Below are positions 1 through 10,898 of a DNA stretch of 64,000 nt, piece by piece; the stretch's first letter is position 1; the number at the start of each line of letters is the position of its first letter. Below the pieces are notes generated by a model. The model ran no database searches. It was not told where the DNA came from and worked only from the letters and a program-made list of their open reading frames with translations. The position numbers were made by a program, and so were the translations under genes. Source of the stretch: Gammaproteobacteria bacterium (GTDB lineage: Bacteria > Pseudomonadota > Gammaproteobacteria > Steroidobacterales > Steroidobacteraceae); assembly GCA_020029535.1 (NCBI GenBank), contig JAIBJM010000007.1, positions 1 to 64,000 on the forward strand, in the 5' to 3' direction.

Positions 1-1
1 G

Positions 2-210
2 ATGCCAAGACCAGGACCGAGAACGACATACAAATACAGTGAGGAGTTCAAGGCGACCGCCGTTCGGTTGAGCCAGATCGCAGGAGTCGCGGTGCAGGAT
101 GTAGCCAACTCGCTTTATATTCATCCCTTCATGTTGTCGCTTTGGCGCAGGCAGGCTCGGGATGGAAAGATCGCGGTCAAAGCCGTGGCAGTGAAAAAAA
201 GAGATCGCTG
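2..210 (+). pseudogene. IS3-type transposase OrfA N-terminal fragment
   Basis: MPRPGPRTTYKYSEEFKATAVRLSQIAGVAVQDVANSLYIHPFMLSLWRRQARDGK resembles the IS3 OrfA helix-turn-helix N-terminus. Similarity ends near KKRD and the expected coiled-coil tail is absent. Confidence 0.6.
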
Positions 211-252
211 CAGAGCTCAAGGCATGCCGCCGAACATCATTGGAGCGCACAA

Positions 253-753
253 GTGCCCATCACACCGTTCCATTTCGGGCCAGGCGCTGCGTTGCATTCG
301 GCTGCGCCACGGCAGGTCAGTTTTCTGGCATTTTGCGCGGCGAATGTATTCGTAGATATGGAGCCTGCGTATTACCTGATCACCGGTCAGTTCCCGCTGC
401 ATCGGTTCTTTCACACGTACATCGGGGTGTCCATCGTCGTTGTCGCCACGATCGTGGTGTTTCTTGCCGCGCTCAGACCGGCTGCTTTGGTTCCGCTACC
501 AGACTTGTTCCTCTGGAAGCAGCTCACACTTCGACCGGTGGCCATTGGCGCTGCACTTGGCGGCTACTCGCACATTGTCTTGGATAGCATCATGCACAGT
601 GACATTCGGCCGCTTGCGCCATTCAGCGAAAGCAATGGACTGTTCCAGCTCATCTCGCTAAGTGCCTTGCACTGGCTGTGCCTGGGGGCTGGTATCGTCG
701 GCTTGACGGTGCTGGGAATACGAAAGGTGCTCAATGAAGAACGCGCGCGCTGA
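253..753 (+). CDS. YdjM/metal-dependent-hydrolase-like integral membrane protein
   Basis: From a GTG at 253: VPITPFHFGPG...AANVFVDMEPAYYLITGQFPLHRFFHTYIG...SHIVLDSIMHSDIRPLAP, with several hydrophobic segments and conserved His/Asp. Confidence 0.55.
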   Translation: MPITPFHFGPGAALHSAAPRQVSFLAFCAANVFVDMEPAYYLITGQFPLHRFFHTYIGVSIVVVATIVVFLAALRPAALVPLPDLFLWKQLTLRPVAIGAALGGYSHIVLDSIMHSDIRPLAPFSESNGLFQLISLSALHWLCLGAGIVGLTVLGIRKVLNEERAR

Positions 754-798
754 CATTTCCTTCCATATGACAGTCCATGGCTGCGCTTTGGTCTGCAC

Positions 799-1101
799 GT
801 GAAGTCAGGCATTAGTCCTCGCACAACCACCATGCGTTGGCTCGCTGTCGTCGCACTCATGCTGACTCACCTTGCACTTGTGGCCATAGTCGGTGCACTG
901 CCTGATGCCGTCGCGCCGATCATAGCCGGCACCATCTACTTGCCACTGTGGCCACTATCCGAAATTGGCATACCCGTCTTCTCACCTGCCGAGTCAGGCG
1001 GCTGGCCCGGCCCGAACGTTCTTGGCTGGCTCGTCTTCGTCGCCATCTGGTCGCTTCTCTGGTGGCTACTCGTCGCAGTCATCATCCGGGTCCGTTCGTG
1101 A
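799..1101 (+). CDS. small hypothetical membrane protein
   Basis: 100 aa with three hydrophobic segments. Confidence 0.45.
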   Translation: MKSGISPRTTTMRWLAVVALMLTHLALVAIVGALPDAVAPIIAGTIYLPLWPLSEIGIPVFSPAESGGWPGPNVLGWLVFVAIWSLLWWLLVAVIIRVRS

Positions 1102-1396
1102 CCAACGAACTCTTCAGGAGGCGTGCCTGGAGGCCGACACCCACACCACATGTCAATAGAGCCTGAGAAGAAAACATGGGATACGCGATTACGTAGTGTG
1201 CGGTTCGCGCGGCGGCGACGGAATTGCTTTCGCGCCTCGGTTTGTCGACTGCTGGCAGAAGCGAGGAGAATCCAGGTTCTCCACTCTACAGCCAAACTGA
1301 ACGCCCGGTCGGTTTCAAGCACGACGAGGACTACGGCTCAGTAGTTAAAGGAAACTTCGTTGTCTTCTCGAAAGACGATGAGAGGCAGGCAAAAAT

Positions 1397-1723
1397 ATGC
1401 ATGCGAAGATTCATCCGACACACGCCAGAGTGACAAGGACGGCAATGCTGGCTTGCCTTGTGGTCACCATTGCAGCCTTCATTGCCGCCTTCTTCGTCGA
1501 GGACGTTATCTTGCACTGGTGCATCGTCATCGCCCTGATAAGCACCGCATTCTTTCTCTTGATCGTGGCGATGCGCGCCAAGATGTGCAGGTGTCCTCAA
1601 TGCAAATCCTGGCTCTTCAGGCAGGTCAAAGTAGATACTGACACGGAGCCAAGAGTGTTCATTTGCAGCACCTGCAACGTTGCCTGGAATTCAGGAGTCG
1701 TTCTCACATTCGGCGGAGACTGA
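1397..1723 (+). CDS. hypothetical two-TM protein with C-terminal zinc-ribbon-like CPQC...CSTC motif
   Basis: Two hydrophobic helices followed by CRCPQCKSWLF...FICSTCNVAW. Confidence 0.5.
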   Translation: MHAKIHPTHARVTRTAMLACLVVTIAAFIAAFFVEDVILHWCIVIALISTAFFLLIVAMRAKMCRCPQCKSWLFRQVKVDTDTEPRVFICSTCNVAWNSGVVLTFGGD

Positions 1724-1846
1724 GCAGGTGCGGCCGACAGTGTCGGTGAGCAGTACGTCACATCACCTCTGATACAGCTGGCAACCAGTTCACAGAACCA
1801 CACCCGTTGCCCCGGTTGACGGGACCGGAAGACATAAAGTCGGGCG

Positions 1847-3121
1847 GTGATTCCGCGCATCCTCATCGTCGACGGCGATCCGCAGTACGCCCGCTGGCTG
1901 CGTCATCACGTCGAAAGCATATGGTCCGACGCCGACCCGGATTGCCGCAACCATGAGCAGCTCGAGGCGCAGCTGGGCACCCTGGCCACCGACTTCGATC
2001 TGCTGCTGTTGGGCGCGCAGTTCGGCACGCTGCCCGATGCCGACTGCGAAGGATTCGACTGGCTGCGCAAACTGCGCAAGCGCGCCGGTCTGCCACCGGT
2101 GGTGATCATCGCCACCGGTGGCAGCGAACTGACGGCCATCAAGGCGCTGCGGCTGGGCGCGGCCGACTATCTGCCACGCGATCTGCTGACGGCACCGCTG
2201 CTGGAGGCACGGCTGCGTAATGCATTGCTGCGCCATCAGAGCCGCAGCCGTCGACGGCAACGCCGCAAGCATGCGCGCCGCGAGACACGCGGTGCCAGTC
2301 CCGAACAGCTGCGCAGCCTGATCCCGGGTTATGCGCTGATCCGTCCGATCGGCGAATCATCGCGCGCCGCGGTCTGGCTGGCGCGCAGCGAGGCGCGCGG
2401 CAACACGGTGGCGCTGAAGATCAGCAAGCCCGCCACTACCGAGCATGACCAGCAGCTGTTCGCACGCGAATACGCCGCGCTCGGTGCGCTGCGCCACCCA
2501 TCGGTGGTCGACATCTACGACTACGGCATTCATGAGCATCGTGAATACCTGGCGATGGAGTACTTCCCTTGTGGCGACCTGAAGCAGCGGCTGCTGCATC
2601 CGATCACGCCAGCGCAGGCCATCGACCATGTACGGCGCATCGCGCTGGCGCTGCAGGCCGTGCACGGCGCCGGCCTGATGCATCGCGACCTGAAGCCGCC
2701 CAACATCATGTTGCGCGCAGACCGGTCCATCGTGCTGATCGACTTCGGTCTGGCGCGGTACGTGAACTCCACCACCAGCAACACCGCAGTGGGCGTGCTG
2801 CATGGTTCGCCCTACTACATGAGCCCGGAGCAGGTGCGCGGTCTGGTGCTGGACCAGCGCAGCGATCTGTACAGCCTGGGCGTGATCTTTTACGAGATGC
2901 TCAGCGGCCGGAAGCCCTATGTGGGCACCACGGCCATCGAACTGATGGAGCAGCACGTGGCCGGCAGGCGCACGGCGCTGCCGCCCGAACTGTCGCAGTA
3001 CGAAACTCTGCTGACGCCGCTGATGGCCGCTGAACGGGATGAACGCTTCCCTGACGCCAGCGTGCTGCTGGAAGCCATCGACACGCTGTTGCCGAGTACG
3101 GAGCTGGCCCATGCAGTCTGA
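1847..3121 (+). CDS. receiver-like domain fused to a serine/threonine protein kinase
   Basis: N-terminal CheY-like fold (ILIVDGDPQYARWL...), then kinase motifs VALKISK, HRDLKPPNIM, LIDFGLAR, SPYYMSPEQ. GTG start. Confidence 0.88.
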   Translation: MIPRILIVDGDPQYARWLRHHVESIWSDADPDCRNHEQLEAQLGTLATDFDLLLLGAQFGTLPDADCEGFDWLRKLRKRAGLPPVVIIATGGSELTAIKALRLGAADYLPRDLLTAPLLEARLRNALLRHQSRSRRRQRRKHARRETRGASPEQLRSLIPGYALIRPIGESSRAAVWLARSEARGNTVALKISKPATTEHDQQLFAREYAALGALRHPSVVDIYDYGIHEHREYLAMEYFPCGDLKQRLLHPITPAQAIDHVRRIALALQAVHGAGLMHRDLKPPNIMLRADRSIVLIDFGLARYVNSTTSNTAVGVLHGSPYYMSPEQVRGLVLDQRSDLYSLGVIFYEMLSGRKPYVGTTAIELMEQHVAGRRTALPPELSQYETLLTPLMAAERDERFPDASVLLEAIDTLLPSTELAHAV

Positions 3122-4130
3122 AACGGTGCACGACGCATTGCATGGCGAGCTGGTGCACACCCGCGCCGAACGCGACCTGTGCCGTGCGTTGCTGCTGATG
3201 GATCATGGCAGCAGCCAGCACTTCAAGCGTGAGGCGCGCACTGCCATCGAACGCATACCGGCGCTGCTGCGCGAACCGGCGCGGGAATCGGCCGCCTTCA
3301 AGTTCAAGCTGCAGCGCCTCAGCGGCGAGATGCAGCGCCTGCATGAACTGGCGCTGGAACTGCAGCTGCCGCCACTGGCCGAGCAGATCGAGACTGCCGA
3401 CACAGCGCTGCGGCGCCTGTGCGCACAACTGGAACCCACCGGGGACGATTTTCTGCCGGTGCTGCCGCTGTACGACGGACTGCTGAACACGCTGCGCACC
3501 GTATGCCCGCCCGAGCTCGAACTGGACCCGTCTGATGCCGATGATGCCAAGGCCAGTGCGTCCAGCCTCAGCCTGCGCTCTGTGCCCGGCAAGCTGGAAC
3601 TGGCGCTGCAGCAGCTGGCTGCGCAACTGGTCACTCAGCATCAGAAGGAACTGCGCTTGCTGGTGCGCGGCTTTGCCGACATTCCGGGCGAATGGCACAG
3701 CACACTGTTCGACGTGGCCAGCCAGCTGCTGCGCAACGCGGTCGAATATGGCATCGAAACACCCGAAGTGCGCAGCGCGGCGGGCAAGCCGGTCAGCGGC
3801 ACCGTCGAAGTCGAATTCACGGTGCGCGATCAGCTCATCGAGCTCAGCTTCCGCGACGATGGCCAGGGTCTGGATGCCGAGCGCATTCTCGACGCGGGCA
3901 TTTCACTGGGTCTGCTGTCGGCCGAATCCGACCGCGATGTGCGTCGTGCGGCCGGCCTTATCTTCCGCGCCGGACTCAGCACCGCAGTCGACCCGCAGGG
4001 CCGCGGCCACGGCATGCAGATCGTGCGCGACCGTATCCGCAAGCTCGGCGGGCAGATACAGATCTCAACCAAGAAGGGCCGCTACACCGTGGTCCGCGCC
4101 GATCTGCCACTGAATATTTCAGCGGCTTGA
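3111..4130 (+). CDS. CheA-like HATPase-domain protein
   Basis: LLRNAVEYGIE (N box), DDGQGLD, IFRAGLSTA, GRGHGMQIVRDRI. ATG at 3111 overlaps the upstream stop. Confidence 0.75.
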   Translation: MQSETVHDALHGELVHTRAERDLCRALLLMDHGSSQHFKREARTAIERIPALLREPARESAAFKFKLQRLSGEMQRLHELALELQLPPLAEQIETADTALRRLCAQLEPTGDDFLPVLPLYDGLLNTLRTVCPPELELDPSDADDAKASASSLSLRSVPGKLELALQQLAAQLVTQHQKELRLLVRGFADIPGEWHSTLFDVASQLLRNAVEYGIETPEVRSAAGKPVSGTVEVEFTVRDQLIELSFRDDGQGLDAERILDAGISLGLLSAESDRDVRRAAGLIFRAGLSTAVDPQGRGHGMQIVRDRIRKLGGQIQISTKKGRYTVVRADLPLNISAA

Positions 4131-4179
4131 CACATTTGCTGCATCCAGCTGCAATGCGCCCGGGAAGCCGGGGAATGGC

Positions 4180-5310
4180 ATGCATCTGGTTGATACGACT
4201 CTGTTCTTTTCTCCGACCAGCGGCGGTGTCCGGCGCTATCTGACCGCCAAGCACGACTGGCTGCATGCGCACACCGCGCATCGCCATTCGCTGCTGGTGC
4301 CGGGCGCGACCGATGAATTGAATCCCGGTGGCATCAGCACCGTGGCCGGCACCCGCGTGCCCGGCACCTTCAACTACCGCCTGCCGTTGTCGCCGCATAA
4401 CTGGACCCGCATGCTGGCCGCGCTGCAGCCCGACCTGATCGAAGTCGGCGACGTCTTCCATCCGGCCTGGTGCGCCGCGCGCGTGGCGCGCGAACGCGAC
4501 GTGCCGCTGGTGGCGTTCTTTCATTCCAATCTGCCGCAGATCATCGGCCGGCGCATGGGCTCGACGCTGGAAAGAGCTGTGGGCCGCTATGTCAGCTGGA
4601 TCTACGAGCGCTGCGATCTGCTGCTGGCACCGAGCCGGCTGATGTGCCAGTACCTGCGCGATCTGGGCGTGCGCCGCACCGCGCTGCAGCCGCTGGGCGT
4701 CGATGCCGAAATATTTTCACCAGCGCGACGCGTGCTGAATCTGCGTCGCGAACTGGGCCTGCCGGAAAAAACCCGTCTGCTGGCCTATGCCGGCCGCTTT
4801 TCCGGCGAGAAGAACATCCATGTGCTGCAGGGCGCGCTGGCGCGCCTCGGCCGTCCCTACCATCTGCTGCTGATCGGTGGCGGACGCTGTTCGCGTCCGG
4901 CCGCCAATGTCACCATGCTGCCCTATCGCCGCGACAGCATCGAGCTGGCGCAATGGCTGGCCTCGAGCGATGCGCTGGTGCATGCCGGCAGCAATGAAAC
5001 CTTCGGTCTGGTGGTGCTCGAGGCCATGGCCTGCGGCCGCCCGGTAGTGGGCACGCGCGCCGGCGCGGTGGCTGAACTGGTCGATGAGACGGTGGGGACG
5101 CTGGCCGCACCGAAGGACGAACGCAGCATGGCCGAAGCCATCGCCGCGCTGTACGACCGCAATCTGGAAGTGCTGGGCCATGCGGCCCGCCAGCGCGTGC
5201 TGGCGCGCCACACCTGGGCGCAGGCGTTGCAGCAGCAGTTGAATACCTACGCCAGCATCAGCGCGCGCGTGCGCAGCGGCATCGACGAAGTTCAGCGCGT
5301 CAGCGCGTAG
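4180..5310 (+). CDS. glycosyltransferase family 4/1 (GT-B)
   Basis: DTTLFFSPTSGGVRRY...GVDAEIFSPARR...YAGRFSGEKN...GSNETFGLVVLEAMACGRPVV. Confidence 0.88.
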   Translation: MHLVDTTLFFSPTSGGVRRYLTAKHDWLHAHTAHRHSLLVPGATDELNPGGISTVAGTRVPGTFNYRLPLSPHNWTRMLAALQPDLIEVGDVFHPAWCAARVARERDVPLVAFFHSNLPQIIGRRMGSTLERAVGRYVSWIYERCDLLLAPSRLMCQYLRDLGVRRTALQPLGVDAEIFSPARRVLNLRRELGLPEKTRLLAYAGRFSGEKNIHVLQGALARLGRPYHLLLIGGGRCSRPAANVTMLPYRRDSIELAQWLASSDALVHAGSNETFGLVVLEAMACGRPVVGTRAGAVAELVDETVGTLAAPKDERSMAEAIAALYDRNLEVLGHAARQRVLARHTWAQALQQQLNTYASISARVRSGIDEVQRVSA

Positions 5311-6311
5311 ATCGTCAGCACACCGCCGCGATCCGCTGCGGCCAGCAACTGGCCATTGTTCGACCAGCGCAGCACAGCGATTTCCTCGTCCAGCAGGTCG
5401 GCGTCCAGCGGTTCACGCGACAGCGCCGGTTGCCAGAGCAACAGACGCCGGTCACGCGCGCCGGACACGAAGTGTGGACCCTGTGGCTGGCACTGCAGTT
5501 GCGTCAGCCGTCCGGTGTGGCCACGCAACTGCAACGGCTCGCTGCCTTCGGGGCCACGCCCGCCAAAGTCCCAGATCACGATCTGATCATCGGCGGCGGT
5601 CACCAGCTGACGGCCACTGGCACTCCAGCCGGTGCAGGTCACCCTGGAACCATAACCCTTCATTTCGGATTGCGTGCCGGCAGCCAGATACCAGAAGTGC
5701 ACGCTGCCATCCTGCAGCCCCGAGGCCAGCACGCGGCCATCGGGGCTGAAGCTCGCGGTCAGGCAAGCGCCCTTCCAGGGATAGTCGCGCGATTGCGCAG
5801 GCACGGGCTGCACGCGATGCACGCGCGCGCCACCGTTGCCGACAGCGGCCAGTTCGCTGGACTTTGGCTTCCAGGCCAGCGCCGCGATGTTGCCGGCGTG
5901 TTCGCCCAACCTCATCTGCTCCGCGCCATCGGCGTCATACACAGTGATCTGCCGCCCCGTGGCCACCGCCAGCAGCTTGCCGTGACCGGCAAAGGCGATG
6001 CGTTCGCTCCATTCGGCCGCCGTGTGAATGACCCGGGCCTCTCGCGTGCGCGCGTCCCACAACCGCACTTCGCCATCCTGACCTGAGGTGGCGAAGCGGT
6101 TGCCGGCGCTCTGCCAGCTGATGGCCAGCGCGCCGCCGGCATGCGCGCCCAGTGTCTGCGTGGCGGCAGTGGCAACCTCGATCCATTGCACGCTGCCTTC
6201 GCCGCCCACCAGCACCAGCGCTGCGGCATCGGGCGACCAGGCTGCGTCCACCGGATAGTCATGCAGCTCAACACGAGCGCGGCGTGTGAGCCGCAGGCGC
6301 GGTGGACTCAC
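5292..6311 (-). CDS. WD40-repeat protein
   Basis: Repeated WD-type blades ([23 protein letters not shown]). Confidence 0.8.
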   Translation of the reverse strand: MSPPRLRLTRRARVELHDYPVDAAWSPDAAALVLVGGEGSVQWIEVATAATQTLGAHAGGALAISWQSAGNRFATSGQDGEVRLWDARTREARVIHTAAEWSERIAFAGHGKLLAVATGRQITVYDADGAEQMRLGEHAGNIAALAWKPKSSELAAVGNGGARVHRVQPVPAQSRDYPWKGACLTASFSPDGRVLASGLQDGSVHFWYLAAGTQSEMKGYGSRVTCTGWSASGRQLVTAADDQIVIWDFGGRGPEGSEPLQLRGHTGRLTQLQCQPQGPHFVSGARDRRLLLWQPALSREPLDADLLDEEIAVLRWSNNGQLLAAADRGGVLTIYALTR

Positions 6312-7681
6312 GAGACCACGCAGGATTCGAAGCCGGCCTCGAGTTCCTTGCGATCCAGATTGCGGCCGATGAACACCAGCTTGTTGCCGCGCGACTCGCT
6401 GCCCCAGGCGCGCTCGGGCCGGCCGTCGAAGATCATGTGCACGCCGTGAAACACATAGCGGCGCGCCTCGCCGTTGATGTTCAGCACGCCCTTCATGCGC
6501 AGGATGTCGGCACCGCGGCTTTGCAGCAGGTAGGACAGCCAGTCATTGACCTTGGCCGGATCCAGCGCGCGTTGATCGGCAATACCTACCGAGGTGATCT
6601 CGGCCTCATGATGATGCGAACCGAATTCGCTGGCGGCAATCGGTGCGTGCCCGTGCAGATGCAGTCCGAATTCTTCCGGCGCGTGCTCGATGAACAGCAC
6701 CCAGTGTCCTGCTTCCGGCAGCTGCAGCACGAACTCGTCGCCCGCGGTGAGTTGCAGGGCGCACAGCCGGCCCGGTGGCAGCGTTGCGCCACCCTGCACC
6801 GGCAGCGCTTCGCCGGCAAACACTTCGCTGGCAATACCCAGCAGCGCTTCGATGCCGGCTTCGCCCGGTGCAATGGCCTGCAGCGCCACCAGCTTCACCG
6901 ACAGCAAGGCGCCGGGAGCGTGCCCATGATCGTGTTGGTGGTGATGGCCGTGATCGTGGTGGTGATGCGCGCCGGTGTGCAGCAGATGGCGGCCCGCCGG
7001 CAGCTCGAAGCTGCCAGCCCATTCGTAGGGCCGCGGCGGTTCCAGGAAGCGGTTGTCGATGCCGACGGCGCGCGCCAGATCGAAGGCACCGACATTCAGC
7101 ACCTGGTCCAGCGGCAGGCTGGCATTCTGCGTGCGAACGATGCGCGCCGTGGCATTGATGGTGCGCAGGCGCCGTTCCACCTGCGCCAATGCGGCTTCGT
7201 CCACCAGATCGATCTTGTTCAGCAGCATCACGTCGGCGAAGGCCACCTGGTCGGCGGCAATCTGCACGCGCTCGAGCTGCTGGCCGATATGCCGCGCATC
7301 CACCAGCGTGACGATGGCGTCGAGAATGAAATCTTCCTTCAGATCTTCATCGACGAAGAAGGTCTGCGCCACCGGGCCCGGATCGGCCAGGCCGGTGGTT
7401 TCGATCAGCACATAGTCGAAACGGTCGCGGCGTTTGCGCAGCTGGCCCAGCACGCGGATCAGGTCGCCGCGCACCGTGCAGCAGATGCAGCCGTTGGCGG
7501 TCTCGAAGATTTCCTCCTGCGCGCCGATCACCAGCTCGTGATCGACACCCACCTCGCCGAACTCGTTCTCGATCACCGCAATGCGCTTGCCATGCTGCTC
7601 CGACAGGATGCGGTTCAGCAGCGTGGTCTTGCCGGAGCCGAGAAAGCCGGTCAGCACCGTCACTGGAATACGTGTAGTCAC
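6308..7681 (-). CDS. CobW/COG0523-family GTPase (metal chaperone)
   Basis: [18 protein letters not shown] (Walker A), GCICCTV (CxCC), [11 protein letters not shown], His-rich [16 protein letters not shown]. Confidence 0.92.
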   Translation of the reverse strand: MTTRIPVTVLTGFLGSGKTTLLNRILSEQHGKRIAVIENEFGEVGVDHELVIGAQEEIFETANGCICCTVRGDLIRVLGQLRKRRDRFDYVLIETTGLADPGPVAQTFFVDEDLKEDFILDAIVTLVDARHIGQQLERVQIAADQVAFADVMLLNKIDLVDEAALAQVERRLRTINATARIVRTQNASLPLDQVLNVGAFDLARAVGIDNRFLEPPRPYEWAGSFELPAGRHLLHTGAHHHHDHGHHHQHDHGHAPGALLSVKLVALQAIAPGEAGIEALLGIASEVFAGEALPVQGGATLPPGRLCALQLTAGDEFVLQLPEAGHWVLFIEHAPEEFGLHLHGHAPIAASEFGSHHHEAEITSVGIADQRALDPAKVNDWLSYLLQSRGADILRMKGVLNINGEARRYVFHGVHMIFDGRPERAWGSESRGNKLVFIGRNLDRKELEAGFESCVVS

Positions 7682-7685
7682 TCAA

Positions 7686-8096
7686 TCACCTCGAACGGAA
7701 CCAGCGCAGCAGGGACGCCGCACCGGGTAAACGCAACAGGGTCAGCAGTGCAGCCCAGGCCGCGCGCTGCAGCGGCCTTGCCGCCGGCGGCAGCACCGCG
7801 GCATTGAAGGTCGCCGTCATCGGCCAATGCACCTGCACCGAACGCGCCGACAACAGCATGTCAATGCCGGGCGCCTGCAGCTGCCACCGCAGCGGCTCGC
7901 CCTGCAGCTCGAACAGCCGCACATCGCGCAGCGCGGCCAGCACCGGCGGCAGATTGCGGCCATTGATCCACACATGCAGCTCGCCGTCCGCTTCGGCGTC
8001 GCGGCCGTGCAGATGCAATTGTCCGCTGCCCGCAGCGCGCTGGCATTGCACCGGGCCGGCGAAAGCGGCCACCTGTCGCAGGGTTGATGCATTCAT
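7686..8096 (-). CDS. hypothetical protein
   Basis: ORF overlaps the next gene start; coding-like; start taken at MNASTLRQ. Confidence 0.5.
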   Translation of the reverse strand: MNASTLRQVAAFAGPVQCQRAAGSGQLHLHGRDAEADGELHVWINGRNLPPVLAALRDVRLFELQGEPLRWQLQAPGIDMLLSARSVQVHWPMTATFNAAVLPPAARPLQRAAWAALLTLLRLPGAASLLRWFRSR

Positions 8097-8824
8097 GCGC
8101 TGCGCAGCGTCTCCACCTGCAGATGCGTCATGTAGGTCATCACGCACAGGAACACCAGCAGCAGCACGTAGTAGCTGCCATAGCGGATGCGCGCCTCGAG
8201 CGGCACCTCGTAATAGCGTGGATTGTGCTCGGGCACTTCGCGTCGCCAGGCGCTGCGCAGCGCGCCATAAATGGTGGGGGCCAGCAGGATCAGGATGATC
8301 AGGAACATCGGGCTGGGAATCAGCAGGAACACGCCCAGCAATATGGGCAGTCCGATCAGCCAGACGCGTGGCGAGAGAATGGCAACGATGCGTCCGCCAT
8401 CGAAGGGCGAGATCGGAATCAGGTTGAACAGGTTGAGGAAGAAGCCCGCGTAGGCCAGCGCCATCAGCAATGCGCTGCCCTGGTTCAGCGCCAGAGCCAG
8501 TGCCAGCACCGCGCCCAGCGTGCCGTAGAAAGGCCCGGCGAAGGCGATCTTCGCCTCCTGCTCCACGCTCAGCGGCTGTTCCTTCAGCTCGATCCAGGCG
8601 CCGACAAAGGGAATGAAGGTAGGCAAGCCCACATTCATGCCCAGGCGCCGCGCCACCACGTAGTGACCCATCTCGTGCACCAGCAGCAGCAGCACGAAGC
8701 CCACCGCGTACCAGATGCCGAAGATGAAGGCATAGACACCGATGGACAGCAGCATGGTGCCGCCCACCTTCAGCAACGGCCCCAGCTTGGCGGCGTTGAG
8801 CAGCAGGAACAGGATTTTCAGCAT
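8093..8824 (-). CDS. site-2 protease family (M50) membrane metalloprotease
   Basis: VHEMGHYVVARRLG and NLFNLIPISPFDGGRI. Confidence 0.9.
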   Translation of the reverse strand: MLKILFLLLNAAKLGPLLKVGGTMLLSIGVYAFIFGIWYAVGFVLLLLVHEMGHYVVARRLGMNVGLPTFIPFVGAWIELKEQPLSVEQEAKIAFAGPFYGTLGAVLALALALNQGSALLMALAYAGFFLNLFNLIPISPFDGGRIVAILSPRVWLIGLPILLGVFLLIPSPMFLIILILLAPTIYGALRSAWRREVPEHNPRYYEVPLEARIRYGSYYVLLLVFLCVMTYMTHLQVETLRSA

Positions 8825-9303
8825 GGTTGCGAGCGGTCCATTTCCCACAGGCTGAGCGGCGCCTTGCGGCGCAGCCACATGCCCAGTCCCAGCGGCTCGA
8901 AGTGGCGCTGCAGCTGGCGGCGATACCAGGCGCCGGTGCGCAGTCCTTCGATCTCGTGCGTGCGCGACTGATCGCAGTTGTGCTGCCAGTCCTCGCTGGT
9001 CAGCGCGCCGAAGTACAGCGCGCCGCGACAGACCCGCGCCAGATTGTCGACGGCGCGGCGCGCCTCGGTGGCGTTCAGGTACTGCATGACGTCGTAGCAG
9101 ATCACCAGTTCGAAGCGCTCGCGCATGCGCAGATCCTGCAGCGCGCCCTGACGCCAGCCATAGCGCTTGCACAGGTACTCGCTGTATTCGAAACCGATGT
9201 ATTCGGCGCGTTTGAAATGGCGCAGCAGCGGAGCGCGCAGCAGGCTGGTAATAGGCTTGATCAAAGGCCATCGGGGGGTTTCCAGCCGGGTCTCGTGTAA
9301 CAT
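8818..9303 (-). CDS. class I SAM-dependent methyltransferase-like protein
   Basis: [40 protein letters not shown]; divergent from rimO. Confidence 0.7.
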   Translation of the reverse strand: MLHETRLETPRWPLIKPITSLLRAPLLRHFKRAEYIGFEYSEYLCKRYGWRQGALQDLRMRERFELVICYDVMQYLNATEARRAVDNLARVCRGALYFGALTSEDWQHNCDQSRTHEIEGLRTGAWYRRQLQRHFEPLGLGMWLRRKAPLSLWEMDRSQPC

Positions 9304-9327
9304 GCCGGCCCCGGTCATTTTACCCAT

Positions 9328-10662
9328 ATGAATCGAACTGCAACCGTCAAATCGCCTTCCGTGGGCTTTGTCAGCCTGGGCTGTCCCAAGGCACTGGTCG
9401 ACTCTGAACGCATCATCACCGAGCTGAAGCTGCGCGGTTACGAGATCGCGCCCGGCTACCAGGCGGCCGATCTGGTGGTGGTCAATACCTGCGGTTTCAT
9501 CGACTCGGCCATCGACGAATCACTGGACGCCATCGGCGAGGCGCTGGACCAGAACGGCCGCGTCATTGTCACCGGGTGCCTGGGCGCCAATCCGCAGCGC
9601 ATTCTCGAGCGCCATCCCAAGGTGCTGAAGGTCACCGGCCCGCATGCCACGGCGCAAGTGCTGGAAGCCGTCAACGAACATCTGCCGCAACCGCATGATC
9701 CCTTCATCGATCTGCTGCCGCCCCAGGGCATACGGCTGACGCCACGGCACTACGCCTATCTGAAGATTTCGGAGGGCTGCAACAACAAGTGCAGCTTCTG
9801 CATCATCCCGGCGCTGCGCGGCAAGCTCGCCAGCCGTCCGTTGGATGAGGTGCTGTTCGAGGCCGAGAAACTGGTGGCCAGCGGCGTCAAGGAATTGCTG
9901 GTGATCTCGCAGGACACCAGCGCCTATGGCAGCGATATCCGCTACCAGCCGGTCAGCTGGCGCGGTCAGCAGCTTGAATCGCGCTTCATCGATCTGGCGC
10001 GTTCGCTGGGCAGCCTTGGAGTCTGGGTGCGCCTGCACTATGTGTATCCCTATCCGCATGTGGATGCGGTGATCCCGCTGATGGCCGAGCGCGTGGTGCT
10101 GCCTTATCTGGACATTCCCTTCCAGCACGGCAGCCCCACAGTGCTGAAGCGCATGCGCCGGCCGGCGCATGCCGAGAACACCCTGCAGCGCATCGCGGCC
10201 TGGCGGCGCGACTGTCCCGATCTCACGCTGCGCAGCACCTTCATCGTCGGCTTTCCCGGCGAGACCGAAGCCGAGTTCGAGGAGTTGCTGCAGTGGCTGG
10301 ATGCCGCGCAGCTCGATCGCGTCGGCGCCTTCAAGTATTCGCCGGTGGCCGGTGCCACCGCCAATGACCTCGCCGATCACGTGCCGGCCGAGGTGATGGA
10401 GTCGCGCTATGAACGATTCATGGAGAAGGCGGCGACCATCAGCGCGGCGCGGCTGGCGCGACGCGTGGGCAGCAACTGCCGGGTACTGATCGACCGCATC
10501 GAGGACGGCGTAGCCATTGCGCGCAGCGAAGGCGATGCGCCGGACATCGACGGCGTGGTGCGCATCGCCAAAGCCCGCGGATTGCGGGCTGGTGAGTTTG
10601 CCGAGGTGAAGATCGAGGGTGCGGATGCCTACGATCTGGCGGCTCGCGTCGTAACGAATTGA
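9328..10662 (+). CDS. rimO: ribosomal protein S12 methylthiotransferase RimO
   Basis: [18 protein letters not shown], radical-SAM [22 protein letters not shown]-terminal TRAM domain. Confidence 0.96.
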   Translation: MNRTATVKSPSVGFVSLGCPKALVDSERIITELKLRGYEIAPGYQAADLVVVNTCGFIDSAIDESLDAIGEALDQNGRVIVTGCLGANPQRILERHPKVLKVTGPHATAQVLEAVNEHLPQPHDPFIDLLPPQGIRLTPRHYAYLKISEGCNNKCSFCIIPALRGKLASRPLDEVLFEAEKLVASGVKELLVISQDTSAYGSDIRYQPVSWRGQQLESRFIDLARSLGSLGVWVRLHYVYPYPHVDAVIPLMAERVVLPYLDIPFQHGSPTVLKRMRRPAHAENTLQRIAAWRRDCPDLTLRSTFIVGFPGETEAEFEELLQWLDAAQLDRVGAFKYSPVAGATANDLADHVPAEVMESRYERFMEKAATISAARLARRVGSNCRVLIDRIEDGVAIARSEGDAPDIDGVVRIAKARGLRAGEFAEVKIEGADAYDLAARVVTN

Positions 10663-10703
10663 TGCGGCGGCGCGGATGCGTTGCGCCGCTGCGCGCTCAG
10701 GGC

Positions 10704-10794
10704 GGCGCGCGGCCTTCGGCCGTCCCCTCGCATTGACCGGCGCTTCGCAGACTCAAGGTCTGCTCAGCGCTGATCGGTCAATGCTCGGCGCGCC
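10704..10794. repeat. large nested inverted repeat (cruciform-capable)
   Basis: GGCGCGC (10704-10710)/GCGCGCC (10788-10794); GCATTGACCG (10730-10739)/CGGTCAATGC (10775-10784); GCAGAC (10747-10752)/GTCTGC (10758-10763). Confidence 0.7.
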
Positions 10795-10898
10795 TCACTT
10801 CGCTTGCATCGGCACAACGCATCCACGCCACCACTTCCGTTCATTGCGTTACTTCCAGTCTGGAATTGCGGGAGTTTCTGAGGCCCTGCAAATTGACG

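Noticed and set aside
1136-1152. 17-bp exact match GACACCCACACCACATG also found near 12892-12908 just inside the IS transposase 5' end
   Set aside because: A single 17-mer match between two 64-kb-scale positions is not far from chance in GC-rich DNA, and flanks do not align well. No second IS end could be delineated here.
6917-6972. GTGATG/CATGATCG-rich stretch resembling a short tandem repeat
   Set aside because: Explained by the His/Asp-rich coding tract of the COG0523 GTPase on the minus strand.
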